From Roseiarcus sp963748545 (GTDB lineage Bacteria; Pseudomonadota; Alphaproteobacteria; Rhizobiales; Beijerinckiaceae), in the NCBI GenBank assembly GCA_963748545.1, contig CAVVJO010000041.1, positions 16,765 to 80,764 on the forward strand: a stretch of DNA of 64,000 nucleotides, in the 5' to 3' direction. The position numbers were made by a program, and so were the translations under genes. Shown here piece after piece: positions 1-8,555 of the stretch; positions within the stretch are counted from its first letter, which is position 1, and each line of letters opens with the position of its first letter. The notes below the pieces were generated by a model. That model was not told the origin of the DNA, ran no database searches, and saw only the letters and a list, made by a program, of their open reading frames with translations.

Positions 1-226
1 ACGTCGTTTTTAGAGAGGTCCATGAGGACGTAGGTAACTTTCTTGACTTCGATCGCTTTGGGCTCGGGATTAGGCTCGTCGGAAACTTCGCCGCTCCAAC
101 CGAACCAGATGCCGTTGCGGTTCTTGAGCGCGGCCTTCACCGCCACAGCCATACCGCCAGCCGCGGGGCGCCCTTCGGATCTGGCGCCGCGACGCGATTG
201 GACACGATGATCAAGCGCGCGCCCAT
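1..226 (-). pseudogene. otsA: trehalose-6-phosphate synthase, N-terminal part, frameshifted and cut by window edge
   Basis: OtsA condenses UDP-glucose and glucose-6-phosphate to trehalose-6-phosphate. The reading frame opens with MGARLIIVSNRVAAPDPKGA, typical of the OtsA N-terminus, then runs into a stop. Adding one base to the four-G run at 164-167 (plus strand) restores the family sequence AAGGMAVAVKAALKNRNG followed by IWFGWSGEVSDEP. So the gene is frameshifted near codon 21 by one missing base, either a real lesion or a homopolymer error. The ATG overlaps the end of the GH15 gene by 16 bases, so it is third in an otsB-GH15-otsA operon. Only about 75 codons are in the window. Confidence 0.85.
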
Positions 227-2016
227 GCTTCCTCCCAGCTCGACGACAATCGAGTCGCCGTATTGATGATTCCGGCCATGGAATAGGTTTGGGGCAGGTT
301 GCCCCAAAGCTGGCCGGTTTCAGGATGAATATCTTCCGACAGAAGGCCGAAGGCGTTCCGGTTGAGCAAAATCTCCTCGAACAATTCTCTCGCTTCCGCC
401 TCCCGGCCAATGGAAGCCAGGGCGTCGGCGTACCAGAAATTACACGCGAGAAACGCCGTCTCAGGCGGCCCGAAATCATCGGGAGCGGTGTAGCGCATGA
501 CCCGCCGCTTGCGAACGAGGGTCCGGCCGATCGCTTCGCAAGTCTTGACGAAGCGCGGGTCGTTTGCGGGCAGCAATCCGAGTTTGGCGACGAGCAGGAC
601 ACTGGCGTCGAGCGCGGGCTCCCCAAACGCCCCGGTCAGCGCACCCTGGGTTTCGTCCCAGGCCTCGCTGAGGATCCTTTCGCGCAATGTTGCGGCGCTT
701 GTCTTCCAATAGGCGGCGCGGTCTCCAAGACCGAGCCGCCGAGCAATCCGGGCAAGCCGGTCGCAAGCCACCCAGCACAGGGTCGCCGAGTAGGTGTGAG
801 GACGCTCACGGGTGCGATATTCCCACAAGCCCGCGTCCGGTTCGAACGCGCCCGCCAACGCCCGCGCGCCCAGGGTTTCGAGCATGCGGAACAGCGACTC
901 ATCGCCCATCGCCGGGAGGCGTTCGTCCACGAACATCTGAGCGGCAGCAAGAACCACGCTGCCGTACACGTCATTCTGAGTCTGGTGGACGGCCTGATTG
1001 CCCACCCGGACCGGACCGTGTCCCAAAAAACCGGAGAGATCGGGCGCGATCCACTCTTCGAGCGGGGTGAAGGGGATGATGCCGTGCAGCGGCTGAATCG
1101 GACCACTGTCGATGGCGATGGTGGTGATGTAGTGGATGTAGGATTCCATCGCCTGCGTCGCGCCGAGCCGGTTCAGCGCGTCGACGACAAAATATGCGTC
1201 CCTGAGCCAGCAGAAACGATAGTCCCAGTTCCGTGTGGAACCAGGCGCTTCCGGTATCGATGTCGTGTGAGCGGCGACGATCGCGCCGGTCTCCATGAAA
1301 GCGCAGAGCTTGAGGGTGATCGCCGCGCGCATCACCGCCTCTTGCCATTCGAAGGGAACGGCCAGGTTCCTCGACCAGTCGAGCCAGAACTCGCGCGTGT
1401 GGTCGAGAAATTCGCGGCTGGTCGCGTCGATCGCGGTCAGAAACGGCTCGTCCTGACCAAAGATCAAACTCACCGACCGTGTGAGGGGAAAAGTGATCTC
1501 GTTGACGACATAGCTCAGCGGCGCGTCGGTCGTCAGGCGCATGACGTGCGGTCCGCCGACGTAACGGATGTGATTCGAACCGACGACCGCGTTGGAGGTG
1601 GGGCGACCGTAGTTGTGGGTTGGCCGAACGCGAATGGCGATCCGCGGCATGCCGGCGAGCGGCTCCAGCCTTCGAATTATCTGCGGCGGATGAAACGGAC
1701 GCTCGAATCGATCGAAGCGGGGCGCGAAATCGGTGATCCGGAGGACTGCGCCGTCTTCGGCGGTGAGGATCGTCTCGACAACCGCAGTGTTGCGGATATA
1801 ACGCGATTCGCTGGCGCTCAATCCATGCATCACGACGTCGGAAAAGCCCTTTTCATCGTCGCCCGTAAGAAGCCGCGAAAACACCGGGTCTCCGTCGAAG
1901 CGCGGGAAACACCACCAGACGATCCGGGCCTGCTGATTGACCAGAGCGGCAATGCAACCGTTTCCAATTAGCGCGAGATCGAGGGGCTGCCGTTGCGGCG
2001 TATCCAGACCGCTCAT
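211..2016 (-). CDS. glycoside hydrolase family 15 (glucoamylase/trehalase-like)
   Basis: A GH15 (alpha/alpha)6-barrel protein of about 600 residues, the usual length of the bacterial cytoplasmic forms. The N-terminus carries IGNGCIAALVNQQARIVWWC, and the core motif RNWDYRFCWLRDAYF lies near residue 260, both typical of GH15. No signal peptide is visible. I chose the ATG at 2016 because it overlaps the otsB stop in an ATGA, indicating translational coupling; a longer frame from 2052 would overlap otsB by 40 bases. Family members hydrolyse alpha-glucosidic bonds of malto-oligosaccharides, dextran or trehalose. Between otsB and otsA a role in trehalose or maltosaccharide turnover is likely, but the substrate cannot be read from sequence. 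Confidence 0.92.
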   Translation of the reverse strand: MSGLDTPQRQPLDLALIGNGCIAALVNQQARIVWWCFPRFDGDPVFSRLLTGDDEKGFSDVVMHGLSASESRYIRNTAVVETILTAEDGAVLRITDFAPRFDRFERPFHPPQIIRRLEPLAGMPRIAIRVRPTHNYGRPTSNAVVGSNHIRYVGGPHVMRLTTDAPLSYVVNEITFPLTRSVSLIFGQDEPFLTAIDATSREFLDHTREFWLDWSRNLAVPFEWQEAVMRAAITLKLCAFMETGAIVAAHTTSIPEAPGSTRNWDYRFCWLRDAYFVVDALNRLGATQAMESYIHYITTIAIDSGPIQPLHGIIPFTPLEEWIAPDLSGFLGHGPVRVGNQAVHQTQNDVYGSVVLAAAQMFVDERLPAMGDESLFRMLETLGARALAGAFEPDAGLWEYRTRERPHTYSATLCWVACDRLARIARRLGLGDRAAYWKTSAATLRERILSEAWDETQGALTGAFGEPALDASVLLVAKLGLLPANDPRFVKTCEAIGRTLVRKRRVMRYTAPDDFGPPETAFLACNFWYADALASIGREAEARELFEEILLNRNAFGLLSEDIHPETGQLWGNLPQTYSMAGIINTATRLSSSWEEAWARA

Positions 2017-2765
2017 GCCGAAGCGCCACCGCTCGCGAAGGCGGCGAGCCACCCTCGGACCGCGCTGGGGCTTTCGAACGTAGCAAAAACCCCGGGCCGT
2101 CGACTCCCGACCGAATAGGCGCGACCGCCTCTGGCGTTGACGGCAGCGAAACCGGCCTCGTCGGTGTCGTCATCTCCGATAAAGATCGGAGTGCGTCCCA
2201 TGAAAGCCGGCGTCGCAAGAAAAGCTTCCACGGCTCGACCTTTGTCGAATCGCCGAGACTTCAACTCAAATGCGCAATGCGCTTCCAGCATCGTGATCCC
2301 CGATTGCGGCTGCCTTTCGACGAGGCGCGTAAGCCGCGCCCTTAAGGCGTCGCCGACAGCCGGCGCTTGCCGGTAATGAACCGCGTAGCTGTAATGCTTG
2401 TTTTCAATGAAGGTTCCGGGGAATTCGCCGGCGATCGTCTTCAGCTCGGAGCTCAAGCCGGACGGCAACACGTCAGCGCCGATCGCAGGGGTGGGGTCAA
2501 CACCGGGTTGGAGACGCAACTCCGCGCCGTGAACGCCGGCCGCGCGGAGTTCGAGAGGCGCGAACAGCCGGTCGAGTTCCGCGATCGGACGGCCGCTGAC
2601 CAGTGCGAGCGCCCCGTCGGTTCTCGTCGATGCGGCCGCGACGCTTTTGACAAGACCCGCAGGAACCGTGACGCGCTCGGGCCGCTCGGCGATATCGAGC
2701 AACGTCCCATCGACGTCGAGGAAAAGTGCGATCCGATCGCCCGCCTCGGACGCCCTGCGCGGCAT
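2013..2765 (-). CDS. otsB: trehalose-6-phosphate phosphatase
   Basis: Dephosphorylates trehalose-6-phosphate to trehalose, an osmo- and desiccation protectant. It is a HAD-superfamily enzyme: motif I FLDVDGTLLD near residue 15 supplies the catalytic aspartates, VSGRPIAELD follows near residue 57, and FIGDDDTDEAGF near residue 200 is the acidic motif IV. At 250 residues it has the normal bacterial OtsB length. It is first of the minus-strand operon and its stop overlaps the GH15 start (ATGA). A TTG at 2801 preceded by GGAG at good spacing is an alternative start, adding 12 residues; I kept the ATG. I found no EcfG-type promoter upstream, unlike the nearby csbD gene. Confidence 0.9.
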   Translation of the reverse strand: MPRRASEAGDRIALFLDVDGTLLDIAERPERVTVPAGLVKSVAAASTRTDGALALVSGRPIAELDRLFAPLELRAAGVHGAELRLQPGVDPTPAIGADVLPSGLSSELKTIAGEFPGTFIENKHYSYAVHYRQAPAVGDALRARLTRLVERQPQSGITMLEAHCAFELKSRRFDKGRAVEAFLATPAFMGRTPIFIGDDDTDEAGFAAVNARGGRAYSVGSRRPGVFATFESPSAVRGWLAAFASGGASA

Positions 2766-3003
2766 CTGTGAAACGTCTGATGAAGCGAACGCTGTCCGCA
2801 ATCTGCCACTCCGGTCCTGCCGCCGAGGTGGTTAGCGTCGCTTCGCGGCGATAGCGTGGTCGAATGGTGGCGAGCGGCGCAGAACGGCAGTCGACCCGCA
2901 AGGCGAGGTCGCGAGAAAGAGCAACTTGCTATGAATTGGCGTAGTGAAGGTGGAATTGGAGCCCGATGCGCGAACTATCTTCCAGATCATTTCCGCCTCG
3001 ACC

Positions 3004-3028
3004 GGAACTCGCGAGCGCTTTTCTCGTT
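3004..3028 (+). promoter_or_regulatory. EcfG (general stress sigma) type promoter of csbD
   Basis: GGAAC at 3004-3008 and CGTT at 3025-3028 are separated by exactly 16 bases, matching the alphaproteobacterial sigma-EcfG consensus GGAAC-N16/17-CGTT. Transcription would begin about 30 bases before the CsbD ATG. CsbD-like genes are well-known general stress targets. Confidence 0.8.
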
Positions 3029-3065
3029 ATTGCATGGCGGGTGGCGAAACGAAGGACACGAAACC

Positions 3066-3236
3066 ATGGACAAAGAGCACGTCAAAGGCGCGGCCGACAA
3101 GGTGAAGGGCGCCATCAAGGACGCGGCTGGCAAGATGACGGACGACAAGTCGCTGCAGGCCGAAGGCAAGATGGACAAGGCCAAGGGCGCCGCCCATCAG
3201 GTAGCGGGCGACATCAAGGACGCGGCCAAACGCTGA
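3066..3236 (+). CDS. CsbD family stress-response protein
   Basis: A 56-residue hydrophilic protein of the CsbD family (KGAADKVKGAIKDAAGKMT, then a second similar half). The fold is a small helical bundle rich in Lys, Ala, Gly and Asp. In many bacteria these proteins are among the most strongly induced in general stress, with no known biochemical activity. The start is the ATG after GAAGGACACGAAACC. A consensus EcfG promoter lies just upstream and a strong intrinsic terminator just downstream, so this is a monocistronic unit. It stands alone next to the trehalose operon, another stress function. Confidence 0.92.
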   Translation: MDKEHVKGAADKVKGAIKDAAGKMTDDKSLQAEGKMDKAKGAAHQVAGDIKDAAKR

Positions 3237-3255
3237 TAGTCCTTGCTAGGACTTG

Positions 3256-3280
3256 AAGGCCGCCCTCCCTGGGCGGCCTT
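3256..3280 (+). terminator. intrinsic terminator after csbD
   Basis: A perfect 10-bp stem, AAGGCCGCCC with its complement GGGCGGCCTT, around a TCCCT loop, followed by a T run (CTTTTTCG). It is near-symmetric and could also serve the convergent small gene at 3333-3515. Confidence 0.9.
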
Positions 3281-3332
3281 TTTCGTTTGACCTACCGCGC
3301 ATATTGCGGGCTCTGACGGCGTCAGAGCGAGG

Positions 3333-3515
3333 TCACTTCTCAGTTTGAGGCCGCCTTATCAGGTCTGAAAGCTGTCGCCTAAGAGACGGGCCTTGAATTT
3401 GATCGACGGAGTACCCTTCGCGCTTGAGCGCGGTGATGATCTCCGTGACGCTGGCTGCTCCACCAGATTTCGCTAACTCGAAAGCACGTTCGATGGCAGT
3501 TTTTCTGTGATCCAT
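3333..3515 (-). CDS. small conserved hypothetical protein
   Basis: Encodes 60 residues beginning MDHRKTAIERAFELAKSGG, mostly helical by composition, with a basic C-terminus (GPSLRRQLSDLIRRPQ). The pattern resembles short hypothetical proteins common in Rhizobiales, but I know no function. There are no membrane segments or metal motifs. The ATG at 3515 is preferred; a TTG at 3533 would add six residues. It converges on csbD across the shared terminator region. The Ser-Val-Thr-Glu-Ile-Ile and Leu-Lys-Arg-Glu-Gly-Tyr-Ser stretch suggests a small winged-helix-like fold, but that is only a guess. Confidence 0.6.
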   Translation of the reverse strand: MDHRKTAIERAFELAKSGGAASVTEIITALKREGYSVDQIQGPSLRRQLSDLIRRPQTEK

Positions 3516-3598
3516 GTCGACAGGCCTACGCAAACTTCGAGGCGCAGGCGAGGCAGTCAGAATTTATCTACCGAGCGGCGAGGATCTAGGTCGCTCAC

Positions 3599-3880
3599 GT
3601 GAGCCCCGACAGCTTGAACTCCGAGCATTGTGTGTCGGCTAAGTCGCTTGCGCCCCTCATCGTAGGCAATCCTTTGATCCGCTGGCTCGCTGCGCTTCCC
3701 TTTCTCGCCATGCTGTTCGGGCCCGTCCTGATCAACCGGACGCAGCCGCTGGTGCTTGGCATGCCGATGTTGCTAGCGTGGCTGGTGATGTGGGTGGTTC
3801 TCACCTCGGCCATCATGGCCGTGATCTATGCCTTCGATCCTGCGAACCGTGACGGCGTGGACCGGGGCGACCGTCCATGA
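3599..3880 (+). CDS. DUF3311 small membrane protein
   Basis: A short protein (up to 93 residues from the GTG at 3599; the true start may be internal) with two membrane segments, WLAALPFLAMLFGPVLI and LLAWLVMWVVLTSAIMAVIY, ending in a polar tail. This is the DUF3311 pattern, whose members sit directly upstream of sodium:solute symporters. Here its stop overlaps the symporter ATG in an ATGA, so the two are translationally coupled. By analogy with other small partners of SSF transporters it may be an accessory subunit, but no activity has been shown from sequence. Confidence 0.78.
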   Translation: MSPDSLNSEHCVSAKSLAPLIVGNPLIRWLAALPFLAMLFGPVLINRTQPLVLGMPMLLAWLVMWVVLTSAIMAVIYAFDPANRDGVDRGDRP

Positions 3881-5355
3881 ACCCGGCGCTCCTGATCATC
3901 TTCGCCTTCGCAGCGCTTGCGCTGGGGCTTGGTCTCCGCGCCGCCCATGGCAAGGACATGAGCCTCGAGCAATGGACTGTGGCCGGCCGGGGCTTCGGGG
4001 CGGTCTTCGTCTTCCTGCTGATGGCAGGGGAAATCTATACGACCTTCACGTTCCTGGGAGGCAGTGGTTGGGCCTACGGCAAGGGCGGGCCGACCTATTA
4101 CATCCTTTGCTATGGCAGCCTGGCCTACATCCTGTCCTACTGGTTGTTGCCGGCGATCTGGCGTTACGCGCGCGCGCACCATCTCATTTCCCAGCCGCAC
4201 TATTTCCGCCACAGGTACGACAGCCCCGTGCTGGGGGGACTGGTCGCGCTCGTGGGGGTCGTGGCGCTGATCCCGTATATGGTCCTCCAGCTCAAGGGGC
4301 TCGGGATCATCGTCTCGACCAGTTCCTATGGGTTAATTTCGCCCGAGGTTGCGATCTGGATCGGCGCCGCGATCGTGACGGCTTATGTGATGGTGTCGGG
4401 GGTCCGCGGCTCCGCATGGAACGCGGTCGTCAAGGATGTTTGCATCCTGCTCATCGTTCTCTTCCTCGGCATCTACCTGCCGCTTCACCTTTACGGCGGG
4501 TTCGGCGCGATGTTCAGCGCGATCGACGAGGCCAAGCCCGGCTTTCTGGCGCTTCCGGAGCGCGGTCAGAACGTTTTGTGGTTCTCCTCGAGCGTGCTGC
4601 TCTCGGCACTCGGCTTTTATATGTGGCCGCATTCGTTTGGCGCGGTGTTCACCGCGCGAGACGAGAGGGTGTTCCGCAAAAATGCGATCGTCATGCCGCT
4701 CTACCAGCTCATTCTGCTGTTCGTGTTCTTTGTCGGATTCGCTGCGGTTCTCACGGTTCCCGGCCTGAAGGGCGGCGAGGTGGATCTGGCGCTGTTCAAA
4801 GTCGCGATCCAGACTTTCGATCCGTGGTTTGTCGGCGTGATCGGCGGGGCCGGCGTGCTGACTGCTCTCGTCCCGGGCTCGCTGATCCTGATGTCAGCTG
4901 CGACCCTGTTCGCCAACGACATTGTTGCGCCGCTGGCTGGAGTCGCCAATTCCGACCGCATCGCGCTGATCGCGCGCGCATCCGTTCCGATCTGGGCGCT
5001 GGTCGCGGTTTGGTTTGCGGTCGGGGGCAGCCAGACGATCGTGGCGCTGCTGCTGATGGGCTACGCGTTCGTGACGCAACTTTTTCCGGCCTTGATCGCA
5101 AGCCTGTTGCCGCGCAATCCGGTCAGCAAGGCCGGCGCCTTTGCGGGGATCGCCGCCGGCGTCGGCATGGTGGCGCTGACGACGACGCAGCACCTGACCC
5201 TGACGAGCCTCCTGCCGTTTCTGCCCCCGGTTCTCGACGACGTGAACATCGGCATCGCGGCGCTCGTTCTCAATATCGTCGTGCTTGGCGTGGTCAGCGC
5301 CGTGCTGCCTCCGCGGCTCGACCCGGCCAACGCCGCCGGGCGCGCGGCGGAATAA
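3877..5355 (+). CDS. sodium:solute symporter family (SSF) permease
   Basis: A 492-residue inner-membrane protein with about 13 hydrophobic segments, normal for the SSF (SLC5-like) family. The N-terminal part includes the family-type stretch AGEIYTTFTFLGGSGWAYGKG and later FSSSVLLSALGFYMWPHSFG. Its closest relatives by appearance are monocarboxylate (MctP) or uncharacterised organic-anion symporters that pair with DUF3311. The substrate cannot be assigned: the convergent M20 amidohydrolase next door hints at N-acyl amino acids or short organic acids, but that is only context. It is coupled to the upstream DUF3311 gene and ends one base before the M20 gene. Confidence 0.88.
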   Translation: MNPALLIIFAFAALALGLGLRAAHGKDMSLEQWTVAGRGFGAVFVFLLMAGEIYTTFTFLGGSGWAYGKGGPTYYILCYGSLAYILSYWLLPAIWRYARAHHLISQPHYFRHRYDSPVLGGLVALVGVVALIPYMVLQLKGLGIIVSTSSYGLISPEVAIWIGAAIVTAYVMVSGVRGSAWNAVVKDVCILLIVLFLGIYLPLHLYGGFGAMFSAIDEAKPGFLALPERGQNVLWFSSSVLLSALGFYMWPHSFGAVFTARDERVFRKNAIVMPLYQLILLFVFFVGFAAVLTVPGLKGGEVDLALFKVAIQTFDPWFVGVIGGAGVLTALVPGSLILMSAATLFANDIVAPLAGVANSDRIALIARASVPIWALVAVWFAVGGSQTIVALLLMGYAFVTQLFPALIASLLPRNPVSKAGAFAGIAAGVGMVALTTTQHLTLTSLLPFLPPVLDDVNIGIAALVLNIVVLGVVSAVLPPRLDPANAAGRAAE

Positions 5356-5356
5356 A

Positions 5357-6544
5357 TCAGCCCGGAAGAACCCGCCGCGCGAGTTCGACCCAATAGGCCA
5401 CGCCATAAGGTATGGCCGCGTCGTTGAAGTCGTATTTCGGGTTATGCAGCATGGCGGTCTCGCCATTGCCGACAAAGATATACGCCCCGGGAACCTGCCG
5501 CAAAACGAAGGCGAAATCCTCCGCCCCCATCACCGGCTTCACATCGTCGCGGACATGCTCCGCTCCCGCGACCGCGCGCATCGCTTCGAGCGCGATCTCG
5601 GTCTCGACCGGATGATTGACAGTCGGCGGGTAGGGGATCCCGTCCGGCGCCTCGACCGTCGCGCGAACGCCAAACGCCGCGGCGGTGTCCGCGCAGATCC
5701 GCCGAAGCTCCGTCTCGATAGTCTTGCCGACCCCTTCGGCGAAGCAACGGATGTTGCATTTCATCGAGACTCGGTCGGGGATCACGTTGAAGGCCTCGCC
5801 GGCGTGGATCGTGGTAATCGACACGACCGCCGGATCGAGCGGATCGATCACGCGGGAGACAATGGTCTGCGCCGCCGTCACGATCGCCGCGGCCGCGACG
5901 ATCGGATCGCGGGTCAGGTGTGGGAACGCCGCGTGTCCGCCGTGGCCGTCGATCGTGATGTGGAACTTGCCGGTCGATGCCATCGCCGGCCCGCGCACGA
6001 CTCCGAACGAGCCGACCGGCGTGCCAGGCCAGTTGTGCACCGCATAAGCGCCCTTGACCGGGAAACGTTCGAGCATCCCGTCGTCGATCATCGCCTGGGC
6101 CCCGGCGTCGCCTTCCTCCGCCGGCTGAAAGCAGAAGACCAGGGTCCCGTCGAAGGCGCGGGTCTCGGCGAGATGCTTCGCGGCGCCGAGCAGCATGGTG
6201 GTGTGGCCGTCGTGGCCGCAGGCGTGCATCCGTCCGGGCGAGATCGAAGCGTAATCCGCTCCGGTGGCCTCGGGAATCGGGAGCGCGTCCATGTCGGCGC
6301 GGAAGAGCACCCGCTTGTCGGCGGCGGCCGCAGGGCCGCTTGCGCCGTGCAGCACGCCGAGGACGCCGGTCTTGCCGACCCCCTCGATCACCTCGTCGAA
6401 GCCGAAACCGCGAAGCCGCTCCGCGACGAGACCGGCGGTCCGCGGCACTTCGTAGCTCAGTTCCGGATGGCGGTGGAGGTCCCGCCGCCACTCGGTCAGC
6501 TCGGGGACCATGGCGGCGATGGAGTTTCGGACGGGGGCGTTCAT
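5357..6544 (-). CDS. M20 family amidohydrolase (hippurate hydrolase / aminoacylase-like)
   Basis: A 395-residue zinc amidohydrolase of the M20D subfamily. The metal-binding HACGHDGHTTM near residue 105, the FQPAEEGDAGAQAM stretch with the catalytic glutamate, and the AVHNWPGTPVG and GAEDFAF motifs are all present. Such enzymes hydrolyse N-acyl or N-benzoyl amino acids, or amide conjugates such as indole-3-acetyl amino acids, in the cytoplasm. It is divergent from the ornithine cyclodeaminase gene and converges on the SSF permease, so uptake and hydrolysis of an amino-acid conjugate could be linked. The ATG at 6544 matches the family N-terminus. Confidence 0.88.
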   Translation of the reverse strand: MNAPVRNSIAAMVPELTEWRRDLHRHPELSYEVPRTAGLVAERLRGFGFDEVIEGVGKTGVLGVLHGASGPAAAADKRVLFRADMDALPIPEATGADYASISPGRMHACGHDGHTTMLLGAAKHLAETRAFDGTLVFCFQPAEEGDAGAQAMIDDGMLERFPVKGAYAVHNWPGTPVGSFGVVRGPAMASTGKFHITIDGHGGHAAFPHLTRDPIVAAAAIVTAAQTIVSRVIDPLDPAVVSITTIHAGEAFNVIPDRVSMKCNIRCFAEGVGKTIETELRRICADTAAAFGVRATVEAPDGIPYPPTVNHPVETEIALEAMRAVAGAEHVRDDVKPVMGAEDFAFVLRQVPGAYIFVGNGETAMLHNPKYDFNDAAIPYGVAYWVELARRVLPG

Positions 6545-6660
6545 GTCGGGGATCGGCTCCGATATAAGGGTTCGGACTCGCCGCGCTGGGGCGACCGGGC
6601 TCTCAGGCTAGTCTGGGCCTTCGCCACGCCGCAAGCAAGCCGTGAGCCAGGAGCCTGCCG

Positions 6661-7715
6661 ATGACCCAGCCGGGGCCGGGGCTATTGAGTCTCGTACCGT
6701 TCGTCAGCGTCGACCACATGATGCGGATCGTGTGGGACATCGGCGTCGAACGCATGATGGTCGAACTCGCCGCCTATATCGAAGAGGACTTCCGCCGCTG
6801 GGAGGTGTTCGACAAGACGCCCCGGATTCCCGCGCATTCGGCCGAGGGCGTGATCGAGCTGATGCCGACCAGCGACGGGGCGACCTACGGCTTCAAATAC
6901 GTCAATGGACACCCGAAGAACGCGGCGGCGGGCCGCCAGACGGTGACGGCCTTCGGCGTGCTGTCGCACGTCGACAGCGGCTATCCGATGCTCATTTCGG
7001 AAATGACCATCCTGACCGCCCTGCGCACCGCGGCGACGTCCGCTCTCGCGGCCAAGGTCCTCGCGCCGCCGGATTCCCGGACGATGGCGATCATCGGCAA
7101 CGGGGCGCAAAGCGAATTCCAGGCGGTCGCCTTCAAGGCGCTCTGCGGCGTCGAAACGGTGCGGCTCTACGACATCGATCCGCAGGCGACGCGAAAGGCG
7201 GCGGCGAACCTCGCGGGATCGGGATTGAGGGTTGTCGCCTGCGGTTCGAGCGAGGAGGCGATCCTCGGCGCCGAGATCGTCACCACCTGCACCGCGGACA
7301 AGCGCTTCGCCACCATTCTGACCGACAACATGATCGGCGCGGGCGTCCACCTCAACGCGATCGGCGGCGACGGCCCGGGCAAGACCGAGCTGCACCGGGA
7401 CATCCTGCTGCGCTCGGACATTTTCGTCGAATACGCTCCGCAGACCCGGATCGAGGGCGAGATCCAGCAGCTCGAGCGCGACCATCCGGTGACCGAGCTG
7501 TGGCAGGTCCTCACCGGGCAGGCGCCGGGCGCCGGGACTCCAGGCAGATCACGCTGTTCGACGGGGTCGGCTTCGCGATCGAAGACTTTTCCGCGCTCCG
7601 ATACATCCGCGACCAGCTTCCGCGGACGCAGGAGTTCGTCAACCTCGACCTGCTCGCCGACCCCGACGATCCGCGCGACCTTTACGGCATGCTGCTGAGG
7701 CACCGCCCGCCTTGA
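6661..7715 (+). pseudogene. ornithine cyclodeaminase family protein, frameshifted near the C-terminus
   Basis: Members convert ornithine to proline plus ammonia with bound NAD, or act as related amino-acid dehydrogenases. The frame starting MTQPGPGLLSLVPFVSVDHM carries the family core, including the nucleotide-binding MAIIGNGAQSEFQAVAFKAL and GDGPGKTELH. It stays in frame up to LTGQAPG, about base 7530. The expected ending, DSRQITLFDGVGFAIEDFSA and on to ..YGMLLRHRPP, lies in the frame one base back. One missing C in the G/C-rich stretch 7523-7540 explains this. Restored, the protein would have about 351 residues, a normal length. A lost base in sequencing and a genuine late truncation are both possible. 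Confidence 0.85.
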
Positions 7716-7972
7716 CCGGGGAAGGCCGCTCCGGGCCTGAGCGCAGTTTTCGGGCCAATGGTCTTTGTTATCAGAGACTTACGCTCCATTGCGACCGACT
7801 CTCAGGCGAGAGATTCAATGATATCAAGGTCTTGGCGGGAGGCTAGGGCGTCGCCCTGTTGGACGGGGCCGGCGACGTCGCCCGGCGCGGTCAGCGACCA
7901 CGCCTACAATGCCCCTCCTGTAACGAACGACCCGTCGAGGACGAATGAGGATTTGCGAACCGGAGCTCCGCC

Positions 7973-8452
7973 ATGATCGATCGCCGTCAAATCCTCGGGT
8001 CCCTGTCCCTGGCCGCGCTGGCCTCCCCATTCGTGCGGTCCGCCGAAGCCGGGCCGGCGGTCGAGGTCGTCCATAGCGACGCCGAATGGCGCAAGCTCCT
8101 GAGCCCCGATCAGTATGACGTGCTGCGCGAGGCGGGCACTGAGCGGCCTTTCACCAGCCCGCTGCTTAACGAGCATCGCAAGGGCGTGTTCGCCTGCGCC
8201 GGCTGCGAGCGCGACCTGTTCAGCTCCGAGACCAAGTTCGACAGCGGCACGGGTTGGCCGAGCTTCTGGAAGCCGCTGCCGGGCGCGGTGATCGAAACCT
8301 CGGACCACAGCTTCTTCATGGCGCGCACCGCGGTCGCGTGCAGCCGCTGCGGCGGCCATCTCGGTCACGTCTTCGACGACGGGCCGCCGCCCACCGGCCT
8401 GCGCTACTGCATGAACGGCGTCGCGCTCGCGTTCAAGCCGCAGGTCGCGTGA
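7973..8452 (+). CDS. msrB: peptide-methionine (R)-S-oxide reductase, exported form
   Basis: Reduces methionine-R-sulfoxide in proteins. The MsrB domain covers about residues 40-155, with the zinc-binding pairs CAGC and CSRC, the motifs SGTGWPSFWKP and GGHLGHVFDDG, and the catalytic cysteine in RYCMNG near the C-terminus. The N-terminus MIDRRQILGSLSLAALASPF looks like a twin-arginine (Tat) signal, so the enzyme probably works in the periplasm on oxidised envelope proteins. It is preceded by a 200-base gap after the cyclodeaminase gene and followed by an M20 gene about 100 bases on. The length of 159 residues is typical of signal-bearing MsrB. Confidence 0.92.
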   Translation: MIDRRQILGSLSLAALASPFVRSAEAGPAVEVVHSDAEWRKLLSPDQYDVLREAGTERPFTSPLLNEHRKGVFACAGCERDLFSSETKFDSGTGWPSFWKPLPGAVIETSDHSFFMARTAVACSRCGGHLGHVFDDGPPPTGLRYCMNGVALAFKPQVA

Positions 8453-8555
8453 AGCTCTCACCCAGGGGCGCCTGCGCTTGGCTGCCAGCCTCGGGTCGCC
8501 ATGAAGCCGCGGACCGCTTGGCCGATCTCGCCGATCGGGTGTATTTCGCCAAGCC

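Noticed and set aside
289..1971. 560-codon open frame opposite the GH15 gene
   Set aside because: It mirrors the GH15 coding sequence, has no family-like segments and arises from GC-rich codon bias.
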